The notes under the pieces: generated by a model | What the model was told of the DNA's origin: nothing | Databases searched by the model: none | Seen by the model: the letters and a program-made list of their open reading frames with translations, nothing else | Source of the DNA: Nostoc sp. WHI | GTDB taxonomy: Bacteria > Cyanobacteriota > Cyanobacteriia > Cyanobacteriales > Nostocaceae | Assembly: GCF_015714725.1 (NCBI RefSeq) | Contig: NZ_WBKM01000076.1 | Location: forward strand, 1 to 40,977 | Direction of reading: 5' to 3' | DNA: 40,977 bases | Part shown: in pieces, positions 1-8,866 of the stretch | Layout of the letters: the number at the start of each line of letters is the position of its first letter | How positions within the stretch are numbered: position 1 is the stretch's first letter | Position numbers and translations under genes: made by a program

Positions 1-21
1 CCACTCCCCACTCCCCACTCC
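1..21. repeat. Heptanucleotide short tandem repeat (CCACTCC)
   Basis: Three consecutive copies of CCACTCC, then a degenerate CCATTAG, stand directly before the first gene. This is the short tandemly repeated repetitive (STRR) type common in Nostocales. The array may continue left of the window. Confidence 0.8.
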
Positions 22-38
22 CCATTAGGACTAAATTT

Positions 39-908
39 GTGTTTACCATTGCAGTTCAACAGCAACAATACAAAACCTACATTCTTTCAGATGAAACCGC
101 TAGTTCTCAACTGGAAGTTGTGCCAGAACGTGGTGGGATCATTACCCGTTGGCGCATACAAGGACAGGAAATTTTCTACTTAGACACTGAACGCTTTACT
201 CATCCTGATTTGAGCGTTAGAGGTGGGAATCCGATTTTGTTTCCTATTTGCGGTAACTTACCGGATAATATTTACACCTACAATGGGCAACAGTATACGC
301 TCAAACAACACGGCTTTGCCCGTGAGTTGCCTTGGGAAGCAACTGAGTCAAAGACTGAAGATAAAGCTAGTCTGACTGTTGTTCTAAATAGCAATGAGCA
401 AACAAAGGCAGTTTATCCTTTTGATTTTCGGCTGGCTTTCACTTACGAACTCCAAGGAAATACCTTAGAAGTTCGTCAGAAGTATGAAAACTTGTCATCA
501 ACACCAATGCCGTTTTCGGCTGGTTTCCATCCCTATTTTTCGTGTGGTGATAAAACTCAGTTAAAGGTTAACATTCCATCTAGGCAATATCAGGACAATA
601 AAACCAAGGAAATTCACTCCTTTGACGGCAATTTTGACTTTAGCCAAGATGAAATTGATTTTGTCTTTGGACAGCTAACTAGTCGGTCTGCTAGTGTAAT
701 CGATAACAGCCGCAAGTTAGAGCTTCACTTAGAATATGATGATTTTTCTACCTACCTGGTATTTTGGACGGTCAAGGGCAAAGAATTCTACTGCCTAGAG
801 CCTTGGAGCGCCACCCGCAACTCCCTCAACACTGGTGAAAATCTGACTGTGTTAGAACCAGGAGCTAGTTACTCGGCATCTGTAAGATTAAGGGCAGATT
901 TTTTCTAA
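39..908 (+). CDS. Aldose 1-epimerase family protein (hexose mutarotase-like)
   Basis: The 289-residue protein is a GalM-type mutarotase, expected to interconvert the alpha and beta anomers of free or phosphorylated sugars in the cytosol. The fold's fingerprints are visible: RGGNPILFPICGNLP near residue 61, KQHGFARELPW with His91, AGFHPYF with His164, and LEPWSATRN with Glu254, the likely general base. Length fits the family. The start is GTG at 39; an earlier start would run into the tandem repeat. It is followed by a tRNA gene and appears monocistronic. Sugar or sugar-phosphate specificity cannot be read from the sequence. Confidence 0.85.
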   Translation: MFTIAVQQQQYKTYILSDETASSQLEVVPERGGIITRWRIQGQEIFYLDTERFTHPDLSVRGGNPILFPICGNLPDNIYTYNGQQYTLKQHGFARELPWEATESKTEDKASLTVVLNSNEQTKAVYPFDFRLAFTYELQGNTLEVRQKYENLSSTPMPFSAGFHPYFSCGDKTQLKVNIPSRQYQDNKTKEIHSFDGNFDFSQDEIDFVFGQLTSRSASVIDNSRKLELHLEYDDFSTYLVFWTVKGKEFYCLEPWSATRNSLNTGENLTVLEPGASYSASVRLRADFF

Positions 909-913
909 AATGC

Positions 914-944
914 TTTACAAATCTACAGATGCCTGTGCTATGAT
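914..944 (+). promoter_or_regulatory. Possible promoter of tRNA-Lys
   Basis: TTTACA (914-919) and TATGAT (939-944) resemble -35 and -10 boxes, with a rather long 19-nt spacer, 26 bases before the tRNA. This is a consensus match only. Confidence 0.35.
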
Positions 945-969
945 GGCAAAGTTGCAAAAAACAACGAAA

Positions 970-1041
970 GGGTCGCTAACTCAACGGTAGAGTACTCGGC
1001 TTTTAACCGATTAGTTCCGGGTTCGAATCCCGGGCGACCCA
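970..1041 (+). tRNA. tRNA-Lys (anticodon UUU)
   Basis: The 72-nt gene folds as a cloverleaf. The acceptor stem pairs GGGTCGC with GCGACCC, with discriminator A. The anticodon loop is CTTTTAA, giving anticodon TTT (Lys). The T arm pairs CCGGG with CCCGG around TTCGAAT. CCA is not encoded. The outermost anticodon-stem pair appears to be a C-T mismatch; otherwise the stems are sound. Confidence 0.95.
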
Positions 1042-1173
1042 TATAGACTTTTGTATTTGATCAACCGCAACTTAGATTAGTAGCTTGGCTAACAAAAAAT
1101 TGAACTTTAGACTGGCGACAATTATTAAGTTCCAAGTCTACAATTAGTAAAATTGTGTATAGTGTCTACCGCC

Positions 1174-2502
1174 ATGAAAGTATATGCGCGTTTCTTGCTG
1201 CCAGTTTTTTTACTGACCTTGGCAGCAGCCTGTAACCAGACTCGCGCCTTTTCAGATAATTCCATACCTTCTGCCCAATTGGCACAGAATCCCACACAGG
1301 CAAAAAATATTGTCCGCACTGAAGCACTTTCACCCACACCCATCCGAATCAATCTAAAGAATTTACCAGCACCCTTCGCAACAGAAAGTGCTTCTAAGCG
1401 ACCTGATGTTGTGTCCATTCCACAAAACCCGGTCTTGCGCGTACCATCAGGCTTTACAGTTAATGTCTTTGCCGAAGGTCTAGATGCCCCACGCTGGCTA
1501 GCTTTAACTCCTAGTGGTGATGTATTAGTAACTGAAACTGGGCAAAACCGCATTCGTCTGTTGCGTGACAGCAACGGCGATAATATAGCCGATGTTAAAG
1601 AAACCTTTGCTAGTAGGGGCAACGGACTCAATAGACCCTTTGGTATGGCTTTTGCAGGTAATTCTTTTTTTCTGGGGAACACAGATGCTGTGATGCGTTT
1701 TCCTTATACTAAAGGTCAAAATCAGATTACAGATAAGGGGAAAAAAATCGCCGAATTGCCCGCTCAAGGTTATAACAACCATTGGACGCGGAATGTTGTT
1801 GTCTCGCCCGATGGCAATAAATTATATGTTTCAGTTGGTTCAGGAAGCAACGTTGACGAGGAACCCCTACCACGGGCTTCGGTACAGGTGATGGATTTGG
1901 ATGGTTCCAAGCAGCAGACTTTTGCTTCTGGCTTGCGTAACCCTGTTGGTTTAGATTTTCATCCTGTAACTAAGGAACTTTACGCTACTGTCAACGAACG
2001 GGATGGAATCGGTGATGACTTGGTTCCAGACTATCTCACACGTGTTCAACAGGGGAAATTCTACGGGTGGCCTTATGCTTATCTGACACCGAGCAACCTT
2101 GACCCGCGCCAAACGACGGATGGGAAAAGTAAACGCCCCGACTTAGTAGCCCGTACCCAAAGGCCAGATGTGCTGTTTCAGGCGCATTCAGCAGCATTGG
2201 GTTTGCAGTTTTATGATGGGAAAACGTTTCCAGAAAAATACCGTAACGGTGCTTTTGCTGCTTTTCGTGGTTCTTGGAATCGCGATCGCGCCACTGGTTA
2301 TAAAATTGTATTTGTTCCCTTCGATGGTAAAGGGCGATCGCTTGGATACTACGAAGACTTTCTCACAGGATTTTTACTAAATCCAACTGTACCAACCACT
2401 TGGGGAAGACCTGTAGGTTTACTTGTGTTACCAGATGGTAGTCTTTTAGTAACAGAAGAAGCCAATAATCGGATTTATCGGATTCAGTATACAGGGGAGT
2501 AA
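1174..2502 (+). CDS. PQQ-dependent sugar (sorbosone-type) dehydrogenase lipoprotein
   Basis: A 442-residue beta-propeller protein of the glucose/sorbosone dehydrogenase family, predicted to oxidise sugars or sugar-like substrates outside the cytoplasm. It has a clear lipoprotein signal: a hydrophobic stretch, then LAAAC with the lipid-carrying Cys at residue 20. Propeller blades show as repeated units such as DVLVTETGQNRIRLLRDSNGD, NHWTRNVVVSPDG, SGLRNPVGLDFHP and PDGSLLVTEEANNRIYRI. FYGWPYAYL and AHSAALGLQFY are typical of the family. I chose the ATG at 1174 because it puts the signal peptide at the N-terminus; an upstream in-frame TTG at 1153 is possible. The substrate is unknown. Confidence 0.87.
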   Translation: MKVYARFLLPVFLLTLAAACNQTRAFSDNSIPSAQLAQNPTQAKNIVRTEALSPTPIRINLKNLPAPFATESASKRPDVVSIPQNPVLRVPSGFTVNVFAEGLDAPRWLALTPSGDVLVTETGQNRIRLLRDSNGDNIADVKETFASRGNGLNRPFGMAFAGNSFFLGNTDAVMRFPYTKGQNQITDKGKKIAELPAQGYNNHWTRNVVVSPDGNKLYVSVGSGSNVDEEPLPRASVQVMDLDGSKQQTFASGLRNPVGLDFHPVTKELYATVNERDGIGDDLVPDYLTRVQQGKFYGWPYAYLTPSNLDPRQTTDGKSKRPDLVARTQRPDVLFQAHSAALGLQFYDGKTFPEKYRNGAFAAFRGSWNRDRATGYKIVFVPFDGKGRSLGYYEDFLTGFLLNPTVPTTWGRPVGLLVLPDGSLLVTEEANNRIYRIQYTGE

Positions 2503-2730
2503 ACAGTTCAAAATCACCCAAGCCTCTACTTAGACTTGTTTGGAACTAAGATAAACGTCTCCTGCTCTGCTCAAAATTTAAAAATTTAGGGATAGAATTT
2601 GTTACCTGGGGTAAAGTTAAAGCAGTTGTTATCCATAGAGATTTTGTGAGTGCATCTCCGTTATCCAGATTCATTCTATTTACAGTAAATTTTTAGAAAT
2701 ATTAATAATCATTGGGTTGAAAAATTAGTT

Positions 2731-3138
2731 ATGACTCAGAATGAAAATAATACTCAGTCAAATATCAATGTATCTTCTGCACATTCGGGTACACGATACT
2801 GGGGTGAAGTGGAGGTGATTGAAGAGGGAGAAACCTATAGAATTAGTCGTGTTGAAATCAAGCCCAGGCACGGCATTAAACCACAAGTCCATTATCACCG
2901 CAATGAACATTGGGTTGTAGTTTCCGGTGTAGCAAAGGTGACTTGTGGAGAACAGGAAGTATTATTGAATCGAAACGAATCAACTTATGTTCCCGCAGCA
3001 ACATTACATAAGGTAGAAAATCCTGGACATATTCCGCTAATTATTTTGGAAATTCAAAATGGTGAGTACTTGGGAGAAGATGATACGGAACGTCCCTATG
3101 AGCTAAATTTGGTCAAGTCTGTAGCTGAAACGGAGTGA
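2731..3138 (+). CDS. Cupin-domain protein, mannose-6-phosphate isomerase type II-like
   Basis: A 135-residue single-domain cupin resembling the C-terminal isomerase domain of bifunctional ManC/AlgA enzymes. The first cupin motif, PQVHYHRNEHWVVVSG (about residues 51-66), holds the metal-binding HxH and Glu. The second is seen around YVPAATLHKVENPG. Free-standing versions are widespread in cyanobacteria, and some may be true mannose-6-phosphate isomerases or only sugar-binding relatives. The first 20 residues are polar and low-complexity. The gene stands alone and converges on a HEAT-repeat gene across a long hairpin. Confidence 0.8.
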   Translation: MTQNENNTQSNINVSSAHSGTRYWGEVEVIEEGETYRISRVEIKPRHGIKPQVHYHRNEHWVVVSGVAKVTCGEQEVLLNRNESTYVPAATLHKVENPGHIPLIILEIQNGEYLGEDDTERPYELNLVKSVAETE

Positions 3139-3154
3139 GGGAGTGGGGAGTAAG

Positions 3155-3225
3155 AATTTTAGATTTTAGATTTTGGATTTTGGATTAAATTTCAATCTAA
3201 AATCCAAAATCCAAAATCCAAAATT
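3155..3225. repeat. Inverted heptamer-repeat hairpin between convergent genes
   Basis: The left arm (3155-3186) is built from TTTTAGA/TTTTGGA heptamers and the right arm (3194-3225) from TCCAAAA heptamers. They pair over 32 bases with three A-C mismatches around a 7-nt loop. Lying between convergent genes, it could end transcription from both sides. A relative lies at 25368-25418. Confidence 0.75.
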
Positions 3226-3236
3226 GAATTGCCCAA

Positions 3237-3995
3237 TCAAAACCACCCTTCTTGTTCCAAGGTTTCAATCAGCTGCAAGCCACGGGGATCACCTACTCCT
3301 AAAAGTGAGGCTTTAGCGTCTTCCCGTACTCCTAAATCTTGGTCTTCAGCAAAGGCTTGAATTAGGGCATCGATCGCAGTGGCATAAACTACATTAGAAG
3401 GTAGTTCACGGCACAGTTGACCAATTGCCCAAGCACTGTTACTCCTCACTGCTGCTACGGGATCTTGAACTAAGGCTTCAATTAATGGTGGTATTGCCCC
3501 TATAACTGCTTCATAACCCACTTCTGCCATCTGTGCTAGGGCGCTAGCAGCCCACAAACGCACTGCGGAAATGTCAGTTCTTAAGGCGTTTGCTAGGGGT
3601 GCTAAAGAACGGCGATCGCGACAGTTTCCTAAAGCCCAAACAACACCTTTACGCACGTAGCCATTCCAATCATTGTTTAGTTGAGCAATTAACGGACTCA
3701 CTGCCTCTGAACTAGGATTGCGTCCTACACCATAGGCTGCACTTACCCGAACTAAGGGACAGGTATCGCTTAACAGGCGAATCAGATGGGGGGTAGCAGG
3801 CGCATATTCCATATCACAAAAAGTACGCGCCGCTAACATTCGTTGCTGGGGCTGGGGATTTTCTAGCAGGGCTAGCATCACTTCTGGATCAGGCTTTGCC
3901 ACAACTGAATCGGCAGTTAGCGGCTCTATTTTATCTAAGGGGCTTTCTAGCTCCTCCTCAATATCGAGTAGGCTTAGATCATCTTCGTCATACAT
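3237..3995 (-). CDS. HEAT-repeat protein (PBS-lyase-like repeats)
   Basis: A 252-residue protein: an acidic N-terminal segment of about 45 residues, then at least five helical repeats of about 31 residues (for example ALLENPQPQQRMLAARTFCD, LSDTCPLVRVSAAYGVGRN and DDWNG-like units ending in RKGVVWALGN). These match the HEAT repeats of the phycobilin lyase/NblB superfamily. Such proteins act as binding scaffolds; lyase activity needs other residues and is not implied. No operon partner is visible on either side. A specific role cannot be assigned. Confidence 0.8.
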   Translation of the reverse strand: MYDEDDLSLLDIEEELESPLDKIEPLTADSVVAKPDPEVMLALLENPQPQQRMLAARTFCDMEYAPATPHLIRLLSDTCPLVRVSAAYGVGRNPSSEAVSPLIAQLNNDWNGYVRKGVVWALGNCRDRRSLAPLANALRTDISAVRLWAASALAQMAEVGYEAVIGAIPPLIEALVQDPVAAVRSNSAWAIGQLCRELPSNVVYATAIDALIQAFAEDQDLGVREDAKASLLGVGDPRGLQLIETLEQEGWF

Positions 3996-4170
3996 AATTT
4001 CATTTCAATCGCTTTTCGGGATCAACATAATAATCCCCTACACCAATAAGTTAAAACTTTATAAGTATTAGTTACGTTGTTATCCACTTTCCCTTCTTCC
4101 TCGTTGAGTTTTATCTAAACGAGAACTGCCATAACTCAGATGCTAAAGTATGTTACCCCTATCCTCTAGT

Positions 4171-4680
4171 TTATTTTTCTGCATTTAGGAATTTTACCAT
4201 CCACAGGGATTGGGTTTGATAACCTAATTGATCGTAAAGATTTAATGCGGGTTTGTTTGATTGAAAAACTTGCAGTCCAATCTGGCGATCGCCTCTTTGA
4301 GTCGCCCAATTTTCCACATATCGCATCAAGGCTGTACCAATACCTCGCCGCCGATGTTCTGGCGCAACGTAGAGAATAAAGATGTGAGCATGACGATTAC
4401 CATGCACTTGGTCTATTGCATTACCCACCCAAAGACAAGCAATGGTGGGTAGAGGGGTACAGAATAAAGATTCTTTATTACTCCCCTGCTCCCTCTCTTC
4501 TTCTACCCACCACAAAGGTGTATCGCTAGAAAAGTATTGCTTAACTGTTTGCTCTAGGTGAGAAAAATCCTCGTTGGGAAAGAGATCCTGGTAAGTTTGC
4601 TGCATGAATTTAAGCAGCAGCGATCGATCCAAAGTTGAGCCACGACGAATAATATATCCCGGTAGTAGTTGCTCAGACAC
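4171..4680 (-). CDS. GNAT family N-acetyltransferase
   Basis: A 169-residue acetyltransferase. The acetyl-CoA pyrophosphate loop, RRRGIGTAL, follows the beta strand HAHIFILYVAPEH. The C-terminal motif B, VFQSNKPALNLYDQLGYQ, is also standard. The acceptor may be an amine on a small molecule or a protein N-terminus; sequence does not tell. The middle (about residues 55-75) carries a polar insert rich in Glu and Ser. The gene is isolated, with no close partner. Confidence 0.85.
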   Translation of the reverse strand: MSEQLLPGYIIRRGSTLDRSLLLKFMQQTYQDLFPNEDFSHLEQTVKQYFSSDTPLWWVEEEREQGSNKESLFCTPLPTIACLWVGNAIDQVHGNRHAHIFILYVAPEHRRRGIGTALMRYVENWATQRGDRQIGLQVFQSNKPALNLYDQLGYQTQSLWMVKFLNAEK

Positions 4681-4801
4681 TTCTGACGTTTATTAATTTA
4701 GCTAGCTGAGTTATACCAAACTGGAAAAGGATGTCTTGTTTGACTCCCACAGAGTAACGGACTCGAAACCTCTTGTATCAAACATTTATTCTGTGTATCC
4801 T

Positions 4802-4946
4802 AATTAGCGCGATGTGCGACTTATTCTTAAAACCCCTCTCCAAACCTCTCCCCGAAGCGGGGAGAGGCTTTAAGTCTTGCTCCCCTTCCCTTGTAGGGAA
4901 GGGGCTGGGGGTTAGGTTTGAGAGAAAGTTGCACACCGCGTTAATT
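4802..4946. mobile_element. MITE-like repeat element with terminal inverted repeats
   Basis: The ends AATTAGCGCGATGTGCGAC (4802-4820) and GTTGCACACCGCGTTAATT (4928-4946) are inverted repeats with 3 mismatches in 19. Inside are two GC-rich hairpins (CCTCTCCCCG/CGGGGAGAGG, and CCCCTTCCC/GGGAAGGGG). No coding capacity is credible. The interior is the kind of dispersed palindromic filler often seen between genes in Nostocales, so it is best seen as a non-autonomous mobile repeat. Confidence 0.65.
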
Positions 4947-4951
4947 ACGAA

Positions 4952-5140
4952 TTACGAATTACTCTGTGCTGCTGGTGGTAGATCAGTTGCAGTAGGTTGA
5001 TAACTCACTTCTACCTCTTGAATTGGTGCGGGTGCTGCCATATCGGAAGGTAAAAAGATACGGGCGCTGACTGCCACTAGGGCAAAGAGAAATACCAATA
5101 CCGCAAGAAGCGGAGCGATGTACTGACGAAATATAGCCAT
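4952..5140 (-). CDS. Small single-pass membrane protein, unknown
   Basis: Predicted 62 residues. Residues 8-28 are strongly hydrophobic (LAPLLAVLVFLFALVAV-type), followed by a Pro/Ala/Gln-rich tail that is likely extracytoplasmic or lumenal. The C-terminal codons run up to the edge of the MITE-like element, so the tail may have been reshaped by that insertion. I do not recognise a family. Confidence 0.5.
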   Translation of the reverse strand: MAIFRQYIAPLLAVLVFLFALVAVSARIFLPSDMAAPAPIQEVEVSYQPTATDLPPAAQSNS

Positions 5141-5289
5141 ATTTAGATTGTAAATATCTAGGAACTTTTATGAGAACTTAGCTGAATATTTGTGAAGTAT
5201 TCTTGATTGATTTTAGCGATTTTCTAGGTATGGGAATGGGGCATTGGAAAAATTCTCCCTACTCCCCACTCCCCCTGCTTCCGCAGAAT

Positions 5290-5697
5290 TTATTGGCGAT
5301 CGCGCTCCAAGTCCTTAAGCACTTTCTCGTAATACCAATTCTCCGCCTTACCAGGAGAAGTCTCCTTTGCCTGTTTAATTAACAGTTCGGCAGCAGCAGT
5401 ATCACCAGATAACTTCTCGATTAGCTTTTCTTTGAGATAGCTGTCAGATAGACCTTCGTCTACCTGGCTTGGTATCCCTTCATCTATAGTTGATGGTCGG
5501 GACTGCTCTCTCCGTAATTGCCAAAATAAAACGTAATAAAGTGTACCAAAAATTAAAATTAGGCTGAGTGTTCCGAAAAAAGTTAGTAGGTTAAATGCTA
5601 GAAATCCCAAAACTAACTGCGAGAGAACATAGCCAAGTAATAAACCGGTGAGTAAGAGGATGAATGTGCCGACAGCGATTACTACTTGATTCCCCAT
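5290..5697 (-). CDS. Two-helix membrane protein with soluble C-terminal tail, unknown
   Basis: A 135-residue protein with two hydrophobic segments (about 5-30 and 33-60), a basic linker QLRREQSRPS and a charged helical tail predicted in the cytoplasm (DSYLKEKLIEKLSGDTAAAE, then an EKVLKDLERDRQ end). The start ATG overlaps the last 16 bases of the upstream AmpG-like gene, so the two are probably co-translated. It may be a partner of that carrier, but nothing in the sequence fixes a function. Confidence 0.7.
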   Translation of the reverse strand: MGNQVVIAVGTFILLLTGLLLGYVLSQLVLGFLAFNLLTFFGTLSLILIFGTLYYVLFWQLRREQSRPSTIDEGIPSQVDEGLSDSYLKEKLIEKLSGDTAAAELLIKQAKETSPGKAENWYYEKVLKDLERDRQ

Positions 5698-7196
5698 ATA
5701 TCCTCTTCTTCGTCCTCAAGTCCTGGTCTAGATAATGCCACTGGCTGAGGGTTCCAGGGGGCAACTAAGGGTAAAAGTAGCAATCCAGGTAAGGCTGCTA
5801 CTAGGGTTAGCAAGAAAAATGAAGGCCAGCCTGTGGCCTTAGCCCAATCTCCGGCAGGAGCGGAAAGAACATCTCTACTAATAGCCATTAAGCTAGAGAA
5901 TAAAGCGAACTGAGTAGTTGTAAAGCGGTGGTTACAAAGGTTCATTAAAAATGCCACTGTAGCAACTGTGACTAATCCAGCACTGAAGTTTTCGATGTTC
6001 ACTGCCAACACTAAAAGCGAATAATCTTTGCCAGCAACCGCTAACGCATAATAACCCAAGTTACTGAATAATTGCAGTATGCCAAATATCCATAAGCTTC
6101 GATTGAGGTTGATTCTAGTCATAATGACGCCACCAGCTAATACGCCGACTGTTGTCGCTAGAAAACCCATTCCGGCTTGAATTGTCCCAATCTCAGTTTT
6201 GGTAAAGCTGATTTCCCGCAGAAATAGATTCGCCGTGATTCCCACCAAGGAATCACCTAGCTTATACAGGACGATAAAAACTAGGATGACACTAGCTTGA
6301 GTCAGCCCAAATCGATGAAAAAATTCCTTGAATGGCAGAAAAATTGCTTCTTGTAAATTTTGGGGCGGACTATTTTCTCTTACCTCACCTAATAACTCTG
6401 TCGGTAATAATAAAGATGTGACTATCCAGGCTAATATCAAAGTTGCTAATAGCCAATAAAATACAGGTAGGGAGATAAAGCCGACAAATACACCTCCGAT
6501 TAATCCAACTACCAACATAGTTATAAATAGCAGAAAAATGACATCTTTAAAAGATAGGGGCGGAGCTTTTTGGATGTTGTCGCGTACCTTTAGTTCCTGT
6601 GGTGCCCATAAGGTTGTGATTATACTCCCTGCCATTAAAGCTGCCATGAGTAAGTAAACACCATTCCAAGGGATGTGATCTGCTAAAACCAAAGCTAAGG
6701 AACTAGTAATAAATAGCGCTAGGCGATACCCTAGAACCCAAACTGATGCACCTGTTTTGGATTCTATTGGGTTTAAAATGTCAGTGCGGTAGGCATCACC
6801 GGCAATGTCCTGGGTGGCACTCAAAAAAGTGATGATTAGACAGTTGATTGCGAGTACTTGCAGTACTTGGTCATTTTGGGCAGGCTGTTGTAATGCCAGA
6901 AGTGCGATCGCTAATGTTAAACCCAGTTGTGTCAATACTAGCCAACCCCGCCGTCCTCCCAGAATTGGTGGTATAAATCTATCTAATAAAGGTGCCCATA
7001 AGAATTTCAGGGAATAGGGCAAAGCCAGCAGACCAAATAAAGTTATTTTCCCGATATCAACTTTGGCATCTTGCATCCAAACCTGCAACGTTCTACTAGT
7101 TAAGAACAACGGCAACCCAGATGCAAAACCTAGCAATAACAAAGCACCCATCTTACGACTTTGAACAGCGTGCCGCAGTGCTTGAACTTCTCTCAT
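5682..7196 (-). CDS. AmpG-like major facilitator superfamily transporter
   Basis: A 504-residue carrier with about 12 membrane helices. The N-terminal part matches the AmpG/acetyl-CoA-transporter (PAT) branch of the MFS: LLLGFASGLPLFLTSRTLQVW, then LPYSLKFLWAPLLDR and FLSATQDIAGDAYRTDIL with its conserved Asp residues. AmpG proteins import anhydro-muropeptides for cell-wall recycling in proteobacteria; in cyanobacteria the substrate is unproven. A downstream two-helix protein overlaps its 3' end by 16 bases. The tail is acidic (LEDEEEDIWGIK). Confidence 0.85.
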   Translation of the reverse strand: MREVQALRHAVQSRKMGALLLLGFASGLPLFLTSRTLQVWMQDAKVDIGKITLFGLLALPYSLKFLWAPLLDRFIPPILGGRRGWLVLTQLGLTLAIALLALQQPAQNDQVLQVLAINCLIITFLSATQDIAGDAYRTDILNPIESKTGASVWVLGYRLALFITSSLALVLADHIPWNGVYLLMAALMAGSIITTLWAPQELKVRDNIQKAPPLSFKDVIFLLFITMLVVGLIGGVFVGFISLPVFYWLLATLILAWIVTSLLLPTELLGEVRENSPPQNLQEAIFLPFKEFFHRFGLTQASVILVFIVLYKLGDSLVGITANLFLREISFTKTEIGTIQAGMGFLATTVGVLAGGVIMTRINLNRSLWIFGILQLFSNLGYYALAVAGKDYSLLVLAVNIENFSAGLVTVATVAFLMNLCNHRFTTTQFALFSSLMAISRDVLSAPAGDWAKATGWPSFFLLTLVAALPGLLLLPLVAPWNPQPVALSRPGLEDEEEDIWGIK

Positions 7197-7260
7197 CGTT
7201 TAAACATTCCTTCTCACCTTGTACTTTGAGGGTTTGTAGTCTAATGGGTTCGGTTAAGGC

Positions 7261-7285
7261 AAGAGACGCGATAAATCGCCGTCTC
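7261..7285. repeat. Dispersed palindromic repeat
   Basis: AGAGACG and CGTCTCT flank a core CGATAAATCGC. The arms pair with one bulged base. This type of intergenic palindrome recurs in Nostoc genomes. It lies between the MTase gene 3' end and the start of the AmpG-like gene. Confidence 0.6.
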
Positions 7286-7366
7286 TACAATAATCAATCT
7301 TTCGTCGTGACAGCGATTTATCGGGTCTTTCCGATTAAACTTGACAGATTACTAGTACGCAGTTCC

Positions 7367-8824
7367 TTAACTTTCTTGAATTGGATAAACCTGATGCCCT
7401 CTGATTTCTACCTCGTGTACGGCAAGGCATTTTTCCCAACCTTCACGAGTTCCGATGTCGCTTTTGTGCTTGAGCAATCCTAATTGGTCTTCTTGTTGGG
7501 TGAGTTTAACAAATTCTTCGTAGCGTGGGTATGTGCTGGTAATAAATGTTTCCTTACGGTGCAAAATTGGCGGATTTTCCCTATTTGCATAGTCTCGGTG
7601 AGTGACGACTAAGGTTTTTAAGTCAATATTTATACTAGCTTTTAACGCTGGGTGGGGATCATTGTCGAAGTCAGGGTAACACAGATAGGATATTTGCGGT
7701 TTATCAGTGTGATATTTGATTAATGTGGCTTCATCTACACGCCCAATGGTACGGCTAGCGCAACCTTCACAAATTCGCAGCAAGGGATCAAGTGCAGCAA
7801 GTGCCGAAACATGGACGTAAAGGGCACCGCGCGTATGTTTACCAATTTTGCTTTTTTCGCAAGCAGTTTTAATTACCCCAGGTTTGCCTAAGCTGAAAAG
7901 CTTTTGATCGGCTACTTGACAAGCTTCTTCGTAGCTACTAAAAAAGGCTTTGATGTCGTGACGCATTTGGGCTGCTAGCTTGTGCCATGCAGGGCGTTGA
8001 TCAAAATGGGTCAAGGCGAGATAAACTTGGATATCTAGAGAACGACGGTAAGCGATCGCATCCCATTCAGCCTCATCGGTAGCTTGCAAAACTACACCAA
8101 AGGCGCGGCGAAAGTTCCCAAATTCGCTCAGTAATTCCTGTTCATTTTCCAATTCGCCTTTTACAGGTAGTCTACCGCGCTTGGTAAAAAAAGCCATGAG
8201 TGGTTGCAGTTGTTCTTGATAGTCTTCAAACCGCTTACTGGGGATGCGGACTCGTGGTGTAGAAGTGGTGGAAAAGAAGCGGATAGCTTTGAAACTTTCT
8301 TTTTGGGCGTCATCTCGAAAAACAAAGTAGACTCCTAACGCCACCGGGACTGCATCTACATTTAGCACCTGATCAATATAAGTTTTGAGTTCTTCTTGTT
8401 CGTAATATTTTTGAAAAGTGTTGCGGCGCGTCACAATGCCATCGTTGTAAGCAAGTTGGGTTTTGCTGGGAGCGTTAATCAGTATTTGAGCAGCGACAAT
8501 TAAAACTTTGTGGGTGAGTTCCCAAGCTTGGATAAGGCTTTGACGGCGTTCTTCTGGATCTTCAATGACGTTGAGGATGTAACCCAAGTTCACTACATCG
8601 GCGGCAGTATGTAGTACATCGGGATAGTAGTAAGGGTCCCAGCCTGCACTGGTGTAGCCTAAGTTACTTACTCGTTGCACATCACCACCGTAGCCGCAAC
8701 CGTAGTCAAAAAAAGTGGTGTCTTGATTTAGGATTGCCCATTCTATTGCCAATCGTACAGGGCGAGATAAATCAGTGCGAGCGATCGCAGCTCTGTGACG
8801 CTCGATTTCTAACGCTTCAGGCAT
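7367..8824 (-). CDS. DNA phosphorothioation-associated putative methyltransferase
   Basis: A 485-residue protein. The SAM-binding motif I FFDYGCGYGGDVQ (Asp40, Gly-rich 41-47) is preceded by a short helical N-terminus. LGYILNVIEDPEERRQ near residue 76 is the usual post-III segment of this family. The long C-terminal half (residues 180-485) is specific to the methyltransferase that accompanies dnd genes. It ends the minus-strand run after dndE, 42 bases away. Known family data tie it to dnd loci only by association. It may methylate DNA or protein to complement the sulfur mark; no target-recognition domain is recognisable. Confidence 0.85.
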   Translation of the reverse strand: MPEALEIERHRAAIARTDLSRPVRLAIEWAILNQDTTFFDYGCGYGGDVQRVSNLGYTSAGWDPYYYPDVLHTAADVVNLGYILNVIEDPEERRQSLIQAWELTHKVLIVAAQILINAPSKTQLAYNDGIVTRRNTFQKYYEQEELKTYIDQVLNVDAVPVALGVYFVFRDDAQKESFKAIRFFSTTSTPRVRIPSKRFEDYQEQLQPLMAFFTKRGRLPVKGELENEQELLSEFGNFRRAFGVVLQATDEAEWDAIAYRRSLDIQVYLALTHFDQRPAWHKLAAQMRHDIKAFFSSYEEACQVADQKLFSLGKPGVIKTACEKSKIGKHTRGALYVHVSALAALDPLLRICEGCASRTIGRVDEATLIKYHTDKPQISYLCYPDFDNDPHPALKASINIDLKTLVVTHRDYANRENPPILHRKETFITSTYPRYEEFVKLTQQEDQLGLLKHKSDIGTREGWEKCLAVHEVEIRGHQVYPIQES

Positions 8825-8866
8825 AATACTAATTCGTAATTAAGACACCCAGCACCTAATATTCTT

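Noticed and set aside
1125..1682. Minus-strand frame of 185 residues
   Set aside because: It lies antisense within the sugar dehydrogenase gene, has no domain, and is rich in residues typical of a shadow frame.
6851..6880. Second LexA box (GTAC repeats in the AmpG-like gene)
   Set aside because: The spacing between the GTAC halves is five bases, not the four of the Anabaena consensus, and it is inside a coding region.
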